In this document: positions 8,712 through 15,892 of the stretch, one piece after another
Numbering within the stretch: position 1 is the stretch's first letter
Layout of the letters: each line of letters begins with the position of its first letter
DNA from: Phycisphaerae bacterium
GTDB taxonomy: Bacteria > Planctomycetota > Phycisphaerae > Phycisphaerales > UBA1924
Assembly (NCBI GenBank): GCA_022180725.1
Contig: BQMO01000001.1
Location: 1-64,000 of the forward strand
Reading direction: 5' to 3'
DNA length: 64,000 nucleotides
Made by a program: the position numbers and the translations under genes
The notes under the pieces: generated by a model
The model's database searches: none
What the model was told of the DNA's origin: nothing
The model's input: only the letters and a program-made list of their open reading frames with translations

Positions 8712-9509
8712 ATGGATCACTTCAGGCTCAGGTCGCTCCCGCTCGCGGTGCGCCTGGCGATCGTGTGCGTGTGCGGGGTGCTGGGGATCGGCCTCTCGGC
8801 GTCGCTCCAGCACATGCGCTGGCACTACGAGAAGCGCGACGAACGGGCCGGGTTCACCCTCGACGACGTGCGCGGGGCGTACCACGGCATGCGGTCGATC
8901 TCCCCCCTGCGGCAGGCACTCGAGCGCGGACACCCGCCCGCCATGCCGCTGGCCGACCGTGACGCCCTGCTCGACTGGCTGCTGGGCAAAAAGGACGCCG
9001 CGGGGAATCGCCCCAAAGAGGGCAACCCCAAACTCAGCACGGACTTCGACAACCTCGACCTGGGCGAGCGAGCCCCCGCGGAGATCATGCGGGCCAACTG
9101 CCTTTCATGCCACGGGCGGGGCGCGACCGACCCGATCGCCAAGACCTACCCGCTGGAGTTCTGGGACGACGTGAAGGCCATTTCGTTCTCGCGCGAGATC
9201 AACCCGACGGACCCGAAGAAACTGGCGATTTCGATCCATGCGCACGCCCTGAGTCTGGGCACCATGCTCGTGGTGATCGCCGGGCTGTTCTGGTGCACGG
9301 GTTGGCCCCGGCGGCTGGTCGGCTGGGTCACCTTCCTGGCCGCCGCGGGGCTGCTCGCGGACTTCGCAGGTCAACTGGCGTCCCGGGCGTGGGAGCCGGG
9401 CATCTACCTCATCGTGGCGGGCGGGGCGCTGGGCAACGGGCTGATGGCCCTGATGCTGGTGGGGATTTCGGCAGACGTGCTGCGCCCCGCGAAGACACCC
9501 TCAGCGTGA
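8712..9509 (+). CDS. Membrane-anchored monoheme c-type cytochrome
   Basis: 265 residues. One N-terminal helix (about 9-30), then a periplasmic segment with a single heme-c site CLSCH (Cys130, Cys133, His134), then about four hydrophobic helices from about residue 180 to 255, including SLGTMLVVIAGLFW. The arrangement N-anchor, short cytochrome, membrane tail fits an electron carrier docked to the membrane. I do not recognise a named family. The gene follows the EAP-type oxidoreductase by 3 bases and overlaps the rrf2 gene tail by 9 bases on the opposite strand. Electron transfer towards the nearby cbb3 oxidase is inferred from position only. Confidence 0.75.
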   Translation: MDHFRLRSLPLAVRLAIVCVCGVLGIGLSASLQHMRWHYEKRDERAGFTLDDVRGAYHGMRSISPLRQALERGHPPAMPLADRDALLDWLLGKKDAAGNRPKEGNPKLSTDFDNLDLGERAPAEIMRANCLSCHGRGATDPIAKTYPLEFWDDVKAISFSREINPTDPKKLAISIHAHALSLGTMLVVIAGLFWCTGWPRRLVGWVTFLAAAGLLADFAGQLASRAWEPGIYLIVAGGALGNGLMALMLVGISADVLRPAKTPSA

Positions 9510-9983
9510 CGCGGGCTTGACCTTGGGTGCCTTGCCGGCGCGGCCGGGGAGCACGGGCAGGCCGACCGTCTTCCAACGCCGACGCGCCTCGAACGCGGCA
9601 ACGTCGGCGACGGACGTGGATTTCAGGAACTGGTGGATGCGTTCGCGCTGGACGGTCCAATAGGCGTGGGCCGGGCAACTCCGCTCGTCTGAACAGAGTG
9701 CGTTGCCCAGCATGCAGCGCGGCTCGACGACCGGGTCGTCCAGCGCCTTGGCGAGTTCAAAGAGTGAGATGTCCGTGCCGGGGCGGGCGAGCGTGACCCC
9801 GCCCCCGATGCCCCGCTGCGTGGTCACGATGCCGCGCTTGCCCAGGGCGTGGATGATCTTGGCCAGGTAGGCCGGGGGAATGTCCGCGGCCTGGGCGATG
9901 TCCTTCACCAGCACGGGCTTGCCCCCCGCGGCGGCGGTGTACCCGAGGGCCGTAATGGCGTACCCCACGCTCTGGCTGAGCAT
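9501..9983 (-). CDS. Rrf2 family transcriptional regulator with three-Cys (Fe-S) site
   Basis: 160 residues. N-terminal winged helix-turn-helix (about 1-65: VLVKDIAQAADIPPAYLAKI, then GIVTTQRGIGGGVTL wing), helical dimer region, and Cys90, Cys97 and Cys103 in the RCMLGNALC-SDERSC stretch, close to the spacing of NsrR/IscR cluster ligands. It should bind DNA as a dimer and sense NO, oxygen or iron-sulfur status through a [Fe-S] cluster. A good promoter (10005-10033) and an AAGGAG site precede it. It is divergent from the cbb3 oxidase operon, so control of that operon and of itself is the natural inference. Which signal it senses cannot be told. Confidence 0.88.
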   Translation of the reverse strand: MLSQSVGYAITALGYTAAAGGKPVLVKDIAQAADIPPAYLAKIIHALGKRGIVTTQRGIGGGVTLARPGTDISLFELAKALDDPVVEPRCMLGNALCSDERSCPAHAYWTVQRERIHQFLKSTSVADVAAFEARRRWKTVGLPVLPGRAGKAPKVKPASR

Positions 9984-10004
9984 CGCGCGACTCCTTGCCG
10001 TCCA

Positions 10005-10033
10005 AGTATCGGATGTTCATACCCGTTTGTCAA
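10005..10033 (-). promoter_or_regulatory. Sigma70-type promoter of the rrf2 gene
   Basis: On the minus strand: TTGACA (10028-10033), 17-base spacer, GATACT (10005-10010), then AAGGAG before the ATG at 9983. It lies in the 194-base region shared with the cbb3 operon. Confidence 0.6.
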
Positions 10034-10128
10034 GTCATTCTCTGGCGCGCGGCGGCAGGAATCGACAGGAATATTGGCTTTCTTGCTGCTCTCCGCTTGA
10101 CCGCAGCGCCGAAATCGGGTATTGATTC

Positions 10129-10157
10129 TTGACTTGTCGATCGTTTATTCACATGAT
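10129..10157 (+). promoter_or_regulatory. Candidate promoter of the cbb3 oxidase operon
   Basis: TTGACT (10129-10134), 17-base spacer, CATGAT (10152-10157), about 20 bases before the ccoNO ATG at 10178. No clear FNR box was found, though TTGATTCTTGACTTGTCGAT carries half-site-like words. Confidence 0.4.
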
Positions 10158-10177
10158 ACTCCCGGGGACGATACGCC

Positions 10178-12496
10178 ATGAGCGCAGGACCCATCCGCGG
10201 AAACTCCCTCGCCGCACCCGCCCTTGACGAGTTCCGGTACGACGACGCGATCGTCCGCAAGTTCACGCTCGCCACGATCGCGTGGGGCGTGGTCGCCATG
10301 CTCGCGGGCGTGGTGATCGCCCTGCAACTGGCCTTCCCCGCGGCGAACCTGGGGCTGGAATGGACCTCGTTCGGGCGGCTGCGTCCGCTGCACACGAACG
10401 CGGCGATCTTTGCTTTCGCCGGCAACGCCGTCTTCGCCGCCGTGTACTACAGCACGCAGCGCCTCTGCAAGGCCCGCATGTGGTCCGACCGCCTGAGCAA
10501 TCTCCACTTCTGGGGGTGGCAGCTCATCATCGTCTGCGCCGCGCTCACCCTCCCCTTCGGCATCACGCAGGGCAAGGAGTACGCCGAACTCGAGTGGCCC
10601 ATCGACCTGCTCATCGCGGTGGTCTGGCTGGGCTTCTTCGGGACCAACTTCTTCATGACGCTCAAGAACCGCCGCGAGCGGCACCTGTACGTCGCGCTGT
10701 GGTTCTACATCGCCACCATCGTGACCGTCACGTTGCTCCACGTCTTCAACAGCCTCTCGCTCCCCCTCGCGGTGGTCGAACTGGTCAAGACCGGGCAATG
10801 GCCCCGGGGCACGGACTGGCTGAAGAGCTGGTCGGTGTACGCGGGCGTGCAGGACGCGTTCATGCAGTGGTGGTACGGGCACAACGCCGTGGCGTTCTTC
10901 CTGACCACGCCCTTCCTGGGGCTGATGTACTACTTCCTGCCCAAGGCCGCGGACCGCCCGGTGTACTCCTACCGCCTCTCGATCGTTCACTTCTGGAGCC
11001 TGGTGTTCATTTACATCTGGGCCGGCCCGCACCACCTGCACTACACGGCGATCCCGGCGTGGGCGAGCACGCTGGGGATGATCTTCAGCCTGATGCTGTG
11101 GATGCCCAGCTGGGGCGGGATGATCAACGGGCTGCTCACGCTCCGCGGGGCGTGGAGCAAGGTCGCCGCCGACCCGGTGCTCAAGTTCTTTGTTTGGGGA
11201 ATCACCTTCTACGGCATGAGCACGTTCGAGGGACCGATGCTCTCGATCAAGAGCGTCAACAGCCTGTCGCACTACACCGACTGGACGATCGCCCACGTGC
11301 ACTCGGGCGCCCTGGGCTGGAACGGGCTGATGACCTTCGGCATGGTCTACTGGCTTCTGCCGCGGCTTTTCCAGACGGAGATCTGGAGCAAGCGGCTTGT
11401 CTCGGCGCACTTCTACACCTCGACCATCGGGCTGGCGCTCTACGTGCTGGCGATCTACACCGCGGGCATCACCCAGGGCCTCATGTGGCGGGCCTTCGAC
11501 GAGTCGGGCGCGCTCCAGTTCCCCAACTTCGTTGAGACGGTGACCAGCCTCATCCCCATGTACTGGATCCGCGTCCTGGGCGGTCTGCTCTACTTCTCCG
11601 GGATCGTGATGTGCGGGATCAACACGTACATGACCTGGCGCGCCCGCCCCGCGGTCTACGCCGATCCGATCGTCCGGGCGGCCCCGCTCTCGCGCGATTA
11701 CGCAGACCCGCCCGTGCCCGAGACGGCGCTCACGACGAACATCGAGTTCGGGCGGAAACTCGACGCGGTGGTCGTCAAGGGCTGGTTCCACCGCGTGTGG
11801 GAGCGCAAGCCGCTGAAGTTCTCGCTGCTCACCTTGGCGGCGGTGGTCGTGGCGTCGCTCTTCGAGATGATCCCGACATTCCTGATCCGCTCGAACGTCC
11901 CGAGCATCGCGAGCGTGAAGCCGTACACCCCGCTCGAACTGGCCGGGCGCGACATCTACATCGCCGAGGGGTGTTACAACTGCCACTCGCAGATGATCCG
12001 CCCGCTCTTCGCCGAGGTGAAGCGTTACGGGGACTACAGCCGCCCGGGCGAATCGGTGTACGACCACCCCTTCCAGTGGGGCAGCCGGCGCATCGGCCCG
12101 GACCTGGCGCGCGAGGGCGGGCGCCAGAGCCTCGACTGGCAGATTCGGCACCTCGAAGACCCGCGGCAGCTGGTCGAGCAGTCGATCATGCCGTCCTACG
12201 CCCACCTGCTCAGGCAGCCGCTGGACTTTGACTCGATCCAGGGCCGCGTGACGGCGATGGCGATGCTGGGCGTGCCGTACGGCGAGGCCGTCAAGCCCGG
12301 CAAGGCCGCCGCGATGGCCCGTGAACAGGCCGCGGCGTTGTCCAAACAACTCATCGCCCAGGGCGGGTATGACCATCTGGCCGACACCAAGGCCCTGGCG
12401 CTGGTGGCGTACCTCCAGCGCCTGGGCACCGACCTGACCGCGCCTGCTGAGCCCGCAGCGTCGACCCAGGCCGCCGCCACGGAGACGATCCCATGA
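10178..12496 (+). CDS. ccoNO: Fused cbb3-type cytochrome c oxidase subunits I and II (CcoN-CcoO)
   Basis: 772 residues. About 1-500 is CcoN: a twelve-helix haem-copper subunit with His ligands visible in LHTNAAIFAF, WWYGHNAV, HHLHY and IAHVHSGALGWNG. After a linker with one helix (about 545-570), residues 580-740 are CcoO, with the haem-c site CYNCH (Cys599, Cys602, His603) followed by SQMIRPL, the CcoO hallmark. CcoN and CcoO are normally separate genes; here a single frame without internal stop joins them. The enzyme reduces O2 to water and pumps protons at low oxygen. The stop overlaps the next ATG (ATGA). Promoter at 10129-10157 and the divergent rrf2 gene suggest redox control. Confidence 0.93.
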   Translation: MSAGPIRGNSLAAPALDEFRYDDAIVRKFTLATIAWGVVAMLAGVVIALQLAFPAANLGLEWTSFGRLRPLHTNAAIFAFAGNAVFAAVYYSTQRLCKARMWSDRLSNLHFWGWQLIIVCAALTLPFGITQGKEYAELEWPIDLLIAVVWLGFFGTNFFMTLKNRRERHLYVALWFYIATIVTVTLLHVFNSLSLPLAVVELVKTGQWPRGTDWLKSWSVYAGVQDAFMQWWYGHNAVAFFLTTPFLGLMYYFLPKAADRPVYSYRLSIVHFWSLVFIYIWAGPHHLHYTAIPAWASTLGMIFSLMLWMPSWGGMINGLLTLRGAWSKVAADPVLKFFVWGITFYGMSTFEGPMLSIKSVNSLSHYTDWTIAHVHSGALGWNGLMTFGMVYWLLPRLFQTEIWSKRLVSAHFYTSTIGLALYVLAIYTAGITQGLMWRAFDESGALQFPNFVETVTSLIPMYWIRVLGGLLYFSGIVMCGINTYMTWRARPAVYADPIVRAAPLSRDYADPPVPETALTTNIEFGRKLDAVVVKGWFHRVWERKPLKFSLLTLAAVVVASLFEMIPTFLIRSNVPSIASVKPYTPLELAGRDIYIAEGCYNCHSQMIRPLFAEVKRYGDYSRPGESVYDHPFQWGSRRIGPDLAREGGRQSLDWQIRHLEDPRQLVEQSIMPSYAHLLRQPLDFDSIQGRVTAMAMLGVPYGEAVKPGKAAAMAREQAAALSKQLIAQGGYDHLADTKALALVAYLQRLGTDLTAPAEPAASTQAAATETIP

Positions 12497-12690
12497 GCCG
12501 ACTCATGAGCGCGATGGATTTGCCGTTCTTCCCCATCCTGGCGCTGGCGCTGTTCATGCTCGCGTTCGCGGCCATCCTCTGGGGCGTCCATCGCGCCGGT
12601 CGGGCCGCCGAGAATCACGCGCGCATCCCGCTCGAGGACGGCTCCGACCAATCCACCTCCATGAACGCCGAAGGGAGGACTCATGGCTGA
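12493..12690 (+). CDS. ccoQ: CcoQ-like small cbb3 oxidase subunit
   Basis: 65 residues with one helix (FFPILALALFMLAFAAILWG, about 11-30) and a polar C-terminal tail. Length, topology and position between ccoO and ccoP match CcoQ, which stabilises CcoP binding in other bacteria. The start overlaps the ccoNO stop (ATGA) and its end overlaps the ccoP start by 8 bases. Primary sequence similarity to CcoQ is weak, so the call rests on context. Confidence 0.65.
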   Translation: MSRLMSAMDLPFFPILALALFMLAFAAILWGVHRAGRAAENHARIPLEDGSDQSTSMNAEGRTHG

Positions 12691-13249
12691 CACCCACGAC
12701 CATCTCAGCGATCACGAGTACGACGGTATCCGCGAGTACGACAACCCCACGCCCGCGTGGTGGCATGTCATCTTCCTCGGCTCGGTGCTCTTCGCCGCGG
12801 TGTATTTCCTCTACTTCGGCTTCAACCGCACGGCCCCAACGATCTGGTCGCAACTGGCCGCCCAACAGACCGCCGAGAACAAGCGCATCTTCGGCGCGCT
12901 GGGCAACCTCAACCCCGATGAGCCCACCATGCGCATGCTCATGGGCGACCCCAAGTTCATGAACGTCGGGCGGTCGCAGTTCCAGGCCACCTGCGCCCAA
13001 TGCCACGCGAAGGACGGCGGCGGCCTCAACGGTGTGAACCTCACCGACGACCACTACAAGAACGTCGCGACCATGCCCGACCTTTTCAAGGTCATCAGCG
13101 AAGGTGCGGGGAGCGGGGCCATGCCCGCGTGGAAGAACTACCTCTCGACCAACGAGCGCGTCCTCCTCGCCGCGTACGTCGCGTCCCTCCGCGGCACGAC
13201 GCCCGCGGGCGGCAAGCCCCCGGAGGGCAACCCCATCCCGCCGTGGTGA
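12683..13249 (+). CDS. ccoP: cbb3 oxidase subunit III CcoP, single-haem form
   Basis: 188 residues; family members usually have about 300 and two haems c. DGIREYDNPTPAWW is the CcoP N-terminal signature, followed by one transmembrane helix (about 26-48). Only one haem site is present, CAQCH (Cys104, Cys107, His108), with the axial Met likely in GAGSGAMPAW. The second cytochrome domain is absent, and the downstream gene starts immediately, so this is not a break inside a longer gene. CcoP passes electrons from soluble cytochrome c to CcoO. Its stop overlaps the ccoG ATG by one base. Confidence 0.88.
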   Translation: MADTHDHLSDHEYDGIREYDNPTPAWWHVIFLGSVLFAAVYFLYFGFNRTAPTIWSQLAAQQTAENKRIFGALGNLNPDEPTMRMLMGDPKFMNVGRSQFQATCAQCHAKDGGGLNGVNLTDDHYKNVATMPDLFKVISEGAGSGAMPAWKNYLSTNERVLLAAYVASLRGTTPAGGKPPEGNPIPPW

Positions 13250-14712
13250 TGCTCGCGATGAACACGCCGCTCACCATCTCGCTCACGCAGCACACGCCCG
13301 CGAAGCCGGCACGACCGGCCCCGCCCACCACGCGCGAAGGGTCCGTTCTCTCCACCCTCAACCCGGACGGCTCGCGCCGCTGGCTGACCCCAACGCCCAG
13401 CCCGGGCCGGTGGTGGACGCGCCGCCGGGCCGTCGCCTACGGCCTGATCGCGCTGTTCACCCTCCTCCCCCACCTGCGTCTCAACGGGCACCCGCCCCTC
13501 CTGCTCGACCTGGCCACACGGCGCTTCCACGTTCTCGGCACGACGTTCTTCCCCACCGACACGCTCCTTCTCGCGCTCATCCTCCTGGTCATCTTCCTCG
13601 CGATCTTTCTCTTCACCGCCCTGCTCGGACGCGTCTGGTGCGGGTGGGCCTGCCCCCAAACGGTGTACCTCGAGTTCGTTTTCCGCCCCCTCGAGCGGCT
13701 CTTCGAGGGCGAGCCGGGGCGTCCAAACCGCTCGTGGCTCGCCACCTCGGGACTGGGCAAGGTTCTCAAGTACGTCACGTACTTCCTGGTCGCCTGCTTC
13801 CTCGCGCACACCTTCCTGGCCTACTTCGTACGCACCGAAGTCCTGCGCGAGTGGGTCACGCAATCGCCCTTCCAGCACCCCGGCCCGTTCCTCGTCATGG
13901 CCACCGTCACCGCCCTCATGCTCTTCGACTTTACCTTCTTCCGCGAGCAGGTGTGCCTGGTCGCCTGCCCGTACGGCCGGATGCAATCCACCCTGCTCGA
14001 CCGGCAATCGCTCATCGTGTCGTACGACGTGAAGCGGGGCGAGCCGCGCGGAAAGGCGGCCCCCGGGGGCGCCCCCCGCGGCGACTGTGTCGACTGCGGG
14101 TGGTGCGTGCGCACGTGCCCCACGGGCATCGACATCCGCAACGGGCTTCAGATGGAGTGCGTCCACTGCACGCAGTGCATCGACGCCTGCGACGCGGTCA
14201 TGAGCAAACTCCGACGCCCCACCGGGCTGATCCGCTACGGGTCGCAGGCGGAGATGGCCGGGGAGCCTCGTCGCTTCCTTCGCCCGCGCACGCTTGTTTA
14301 TCCCGCCATCCTCGCCGTGCTGTTCACGGCCATCACGCTCGTACTGCTGCACCGAGGCCCGGCGAACGTGCGTGTTCTGCGGGCACGCGGGCCGGTGTAC
14401 TCCACGCTGCCCACGGGCGAAATCGCCAACTCGACGATCGTGAAGATCACCAACCAGGCCGACCGAAGCCAGACGTTCACCATCGCCGCGTTCGGCGCCG
14501 AGGGCGCCCGGGCCGTGTGCGAAGAATCGCCGGTCGTCCTGACGTCCGGCGAGATCCGCGCCGTGCCGGTCATGCTCGTCGCCCCGCCCGGAGCCTTCGA
14601 GCACGGGCACCTGACCGTCACCGTCCGCGTCGAGGGTCCCGACGGCTACCGGTTCGAGCACCCGTACCGCATGGCCGGCCCCGGCACGACGCCGCGCAAG
14701 GAGGCCCCATGA
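13249..14712 (+). CDS. ccoG: cbb3 oxidase accessory protein CcoG (FixG/RdxA), polyferredoxin
   Basis: 487 residues. The start at 13249 overlaps the ccoP stop (TGATG); a second ATG is at 13258. Membrane helices surround CGWACPQTVY near the first third and VACPYGRMQ. Two 4Fe-4S motifs lie from Cys280: CVDCGWCVRTCP and CVHCTQCIDACD. The C-terminal 130 residues form the IG-like CcoG domain. CcoG reduces Cu(II) to Cu(I) during cbb3 oxidase assembly in studied bacteria. It precedes the FixH-like, SafE-like and ccoI genes, the usual ccoGHIS assembly order with one extra gene. The stop overlaps the next start (ATGA). Confidence 0.93.
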   Translation: MLAMNTPLTISLTQHTPAKPARPAPPTTREGSVLSTLNPDGSRRWLTPTPSPGRWWTRRRAVAYGLIALFTLLPHLRLNGHPPLLLDLATRRFHVLGTTFFPTDTLLLALILLVIFLAIFLFTALLGRVWCGWACPQTVYLEFVFRPLERLFEGEPGRPNRSWLATSGLGKVLKYVTYFLVACFLAHTFLAYFVRTEVLREWVTQSPFQHPGPFLVMATVTALMLFDFTFFREQVCLVACPYGRMQSTLLDRQSLIVSYDVKRGEPRGKAAPGGAPRGDCVDCGWCVRTCPTGIDIRNGLQMECVHCTQCIDACDAVMSKLRRPTGLIRYGSQAEMAGEPRRFLRPRTLVYPAILAVLFTAITLVLLHRGPANVRVLRARGPVYSTLPTGEIANSTIVKITNQADRSQTFTIAAFGAEGARAVCEESPVVLTSGEIRAVPVMLVAPPGAFEHGHLTVTVRVEGPDGYRFEHPYRMAGPGTTPRKEAP

Positions 14713-15152
14713 GACGCCACTTTCCCTGGCCCGGGATGATCTTCGTGCTGCTCGCCGGCAACGTCGCGATTGTCGGCGTCACCGTGGTCGCCAGCGCGCG
14801 CAGCGCCCATCCGCAGGAGCGGGCCTACGAGGCCGACGCCCCGCGCTGGGATGGTTCCCCCGCGCAGCACGCGCGCAACGAGATGCTCGGGTGGCGCGTC
14901 ATCGCGCACCGCCCGACCCCGGCCAACCCCGTGGTACTCCGCGTCACCGACGGCGCGGGACGACCACTCCGCGCGGCCCGCGTGTTTGTCGAACTCTCCA
15001 ACGGCGTCTGGATTCTTTGCCCACCCGCCGATCCGGGCGCCTTTCACACGCCCCCAACACTCGGCTCGCCAGCGACCGTACGCACGTGCATCCTGGCCGG
15101 ACTGGACGTGTTTACCGCGGAGGTGTCGATCACACCGGAGGGTGCTGAATGA
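14709..15152 (+). CDS. ccoH: FixH/CcoH-like cbb3 assembly protein
   Basis: 147 residues with one N-terminal helix (PGMIFVLLAGNVAIVGVTVV, about 8-27) and a periplasmic beta-rich domain. Topology and place between ccoG and ccoI are those of FixH/CcoH, which binds the assembling oxidase. RWDGSPAQHARNEMLGWRV matches the FixH pattern in which a Tyr/Trp stretch and helix precede a beta domain. The start overlaps the ccoG stop by four bases and its end overlaps the next start (ATGA). Sequence conservation in this family is poor, so context carries much of the call. Confidence 0.75.
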   Translation: MRRHFPWPGMIFVLLAGNVAIVGVTVVASARSAHPQERAYEADAPRWDGSPAQHARNEMLGWRVIAHRPTPANPVVLRVTDGAGRPLRAARVFVELSNGVWILCPPADPGAFHTPPTLGSPATVRTCILAGLDVFTAEVSITPEGAE

Positions 15153-15892
15153 GCCTCCTCCCGCTCGCCGCGGTCGCCCTCGCCGGCTTCGCCGGCAGCC
15201 TGCACTGCGCGGGGATGTGCGGCCCGCTGGCGTGCCTGGCCTCGGCACGGCCCGGTCGGCCCGTTCCCCTGACCCATCACGGCGCACGCACTGCCTCCCT
15301 CTTCGCGCCCGTGTTGGCGCTCGTCCCCTACCACGCCGGGAGGGCGCTGGGGTATGGCGTGCTCGGCGCCGTCGCGGGCGCCCTGGGCGGTGTCATCGAC
15401 CTCGCTGGTTCGCTCGCCGGCGTGCAGCGCGTCGCCCTGCTCGTGACGGGACTGATCATGATCGCTTTGGGGCTGTGGACGTTGAGGCGCGGCGGAGGGC
15501 GCACCTCAACGCCACGCCCGCGCGCGCCACGATTGGCCTCGCTCTGGCAACGCATCGCCGCGTGGAGGCCCGCCGCCCGCTCGTTCGCCGTCGGCATGCT
15601 CACCGCGCTGCTCCCGTGCGGGTGGCTCTGGGCGTTCGTACTCGCCGCCGCCGGCGCGGGGTCGGCCTGGGGCGGCGTGCTGGTCATGCTCGCGTTCCTG
15701 ATCGGGACCATCCCCGCGCTCACACTGACCGGGGCTGGGCTGTCGCGTCTCCTCGCGCCCGTCCTCCGCCACGCCCCCGCCGCTGCCGGATTGTTCATCA
15801 TCGCCGCGGGCGTGTACCTTCTCACGGTGCGTCTGCCGGCGCTCGTCCCGCACGACCAAGCCTCCGCCGTGGAGACGTGCCATGCCCCCTGA
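15149..15892 (+). CDS. SafE/TauE-like membrane protein in the cbb3 assembly operon
   Basis: 247 residues, about six helices. The first helix carries GSLHCAGMCGP and the fourth LLPCGWLWAF, the paired Cys motifs of the DsbD_2/SafE family (COG2836 type). Such proteins often sit beside cbb3 and cytochrome genes and are thought to move reducing power or copper across the membrane; the function here is not proven. It is translationally coupled to the FixH-like gene (ATGA) and overlaps ccoI by 11 bases. His-Cys spacing in the first motif may bind metal. Confidence 0.75.
   Translation: MSLLPLAAVALAGFAGSLHCAGMCGPLACLASARPGRPVPLTHHGARTASLFAPVLALVPYHAGRALGYGVLGAVAGALGGVIDLAGSLAGVQRVALLVTGLIMIALGLWTLRRGGGRTSTPRPRAPRLASLWQRIAAWRPAARSFAVGMLTALLPCGWLWAFVLAAAGAGSAWGGVLVMLAFLIGTIPALTLTGAGLSRLLAPVLRHAPAAAGLFIIAAGVYLLTVRLPALVPHDQASAVETCHAP

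Noticed and set aside
10121..10150. FNR/ANR box upstream of ccoNO
   Set aside because: TTGAT and TTGAC words occur, but no TTGAT-N4-ATCAA arrangement.
10145..12376. A 743-codon minus-strand frame antisense to ccoNO
   Set aside because: Repetitive charged shadow sequence; the plus strand has a complete oxidase.
13104..15152. A 682-codon open frame overlapping ccoG and the FixH-like gene
   Set aside because: Its first part is Arg/Pro/His-rich with no family sequence, typical of an out-of-frame reading of GC-rich coding DNA. Only its last 148 codons, in frame with the FixH-like start at 14709, are real.
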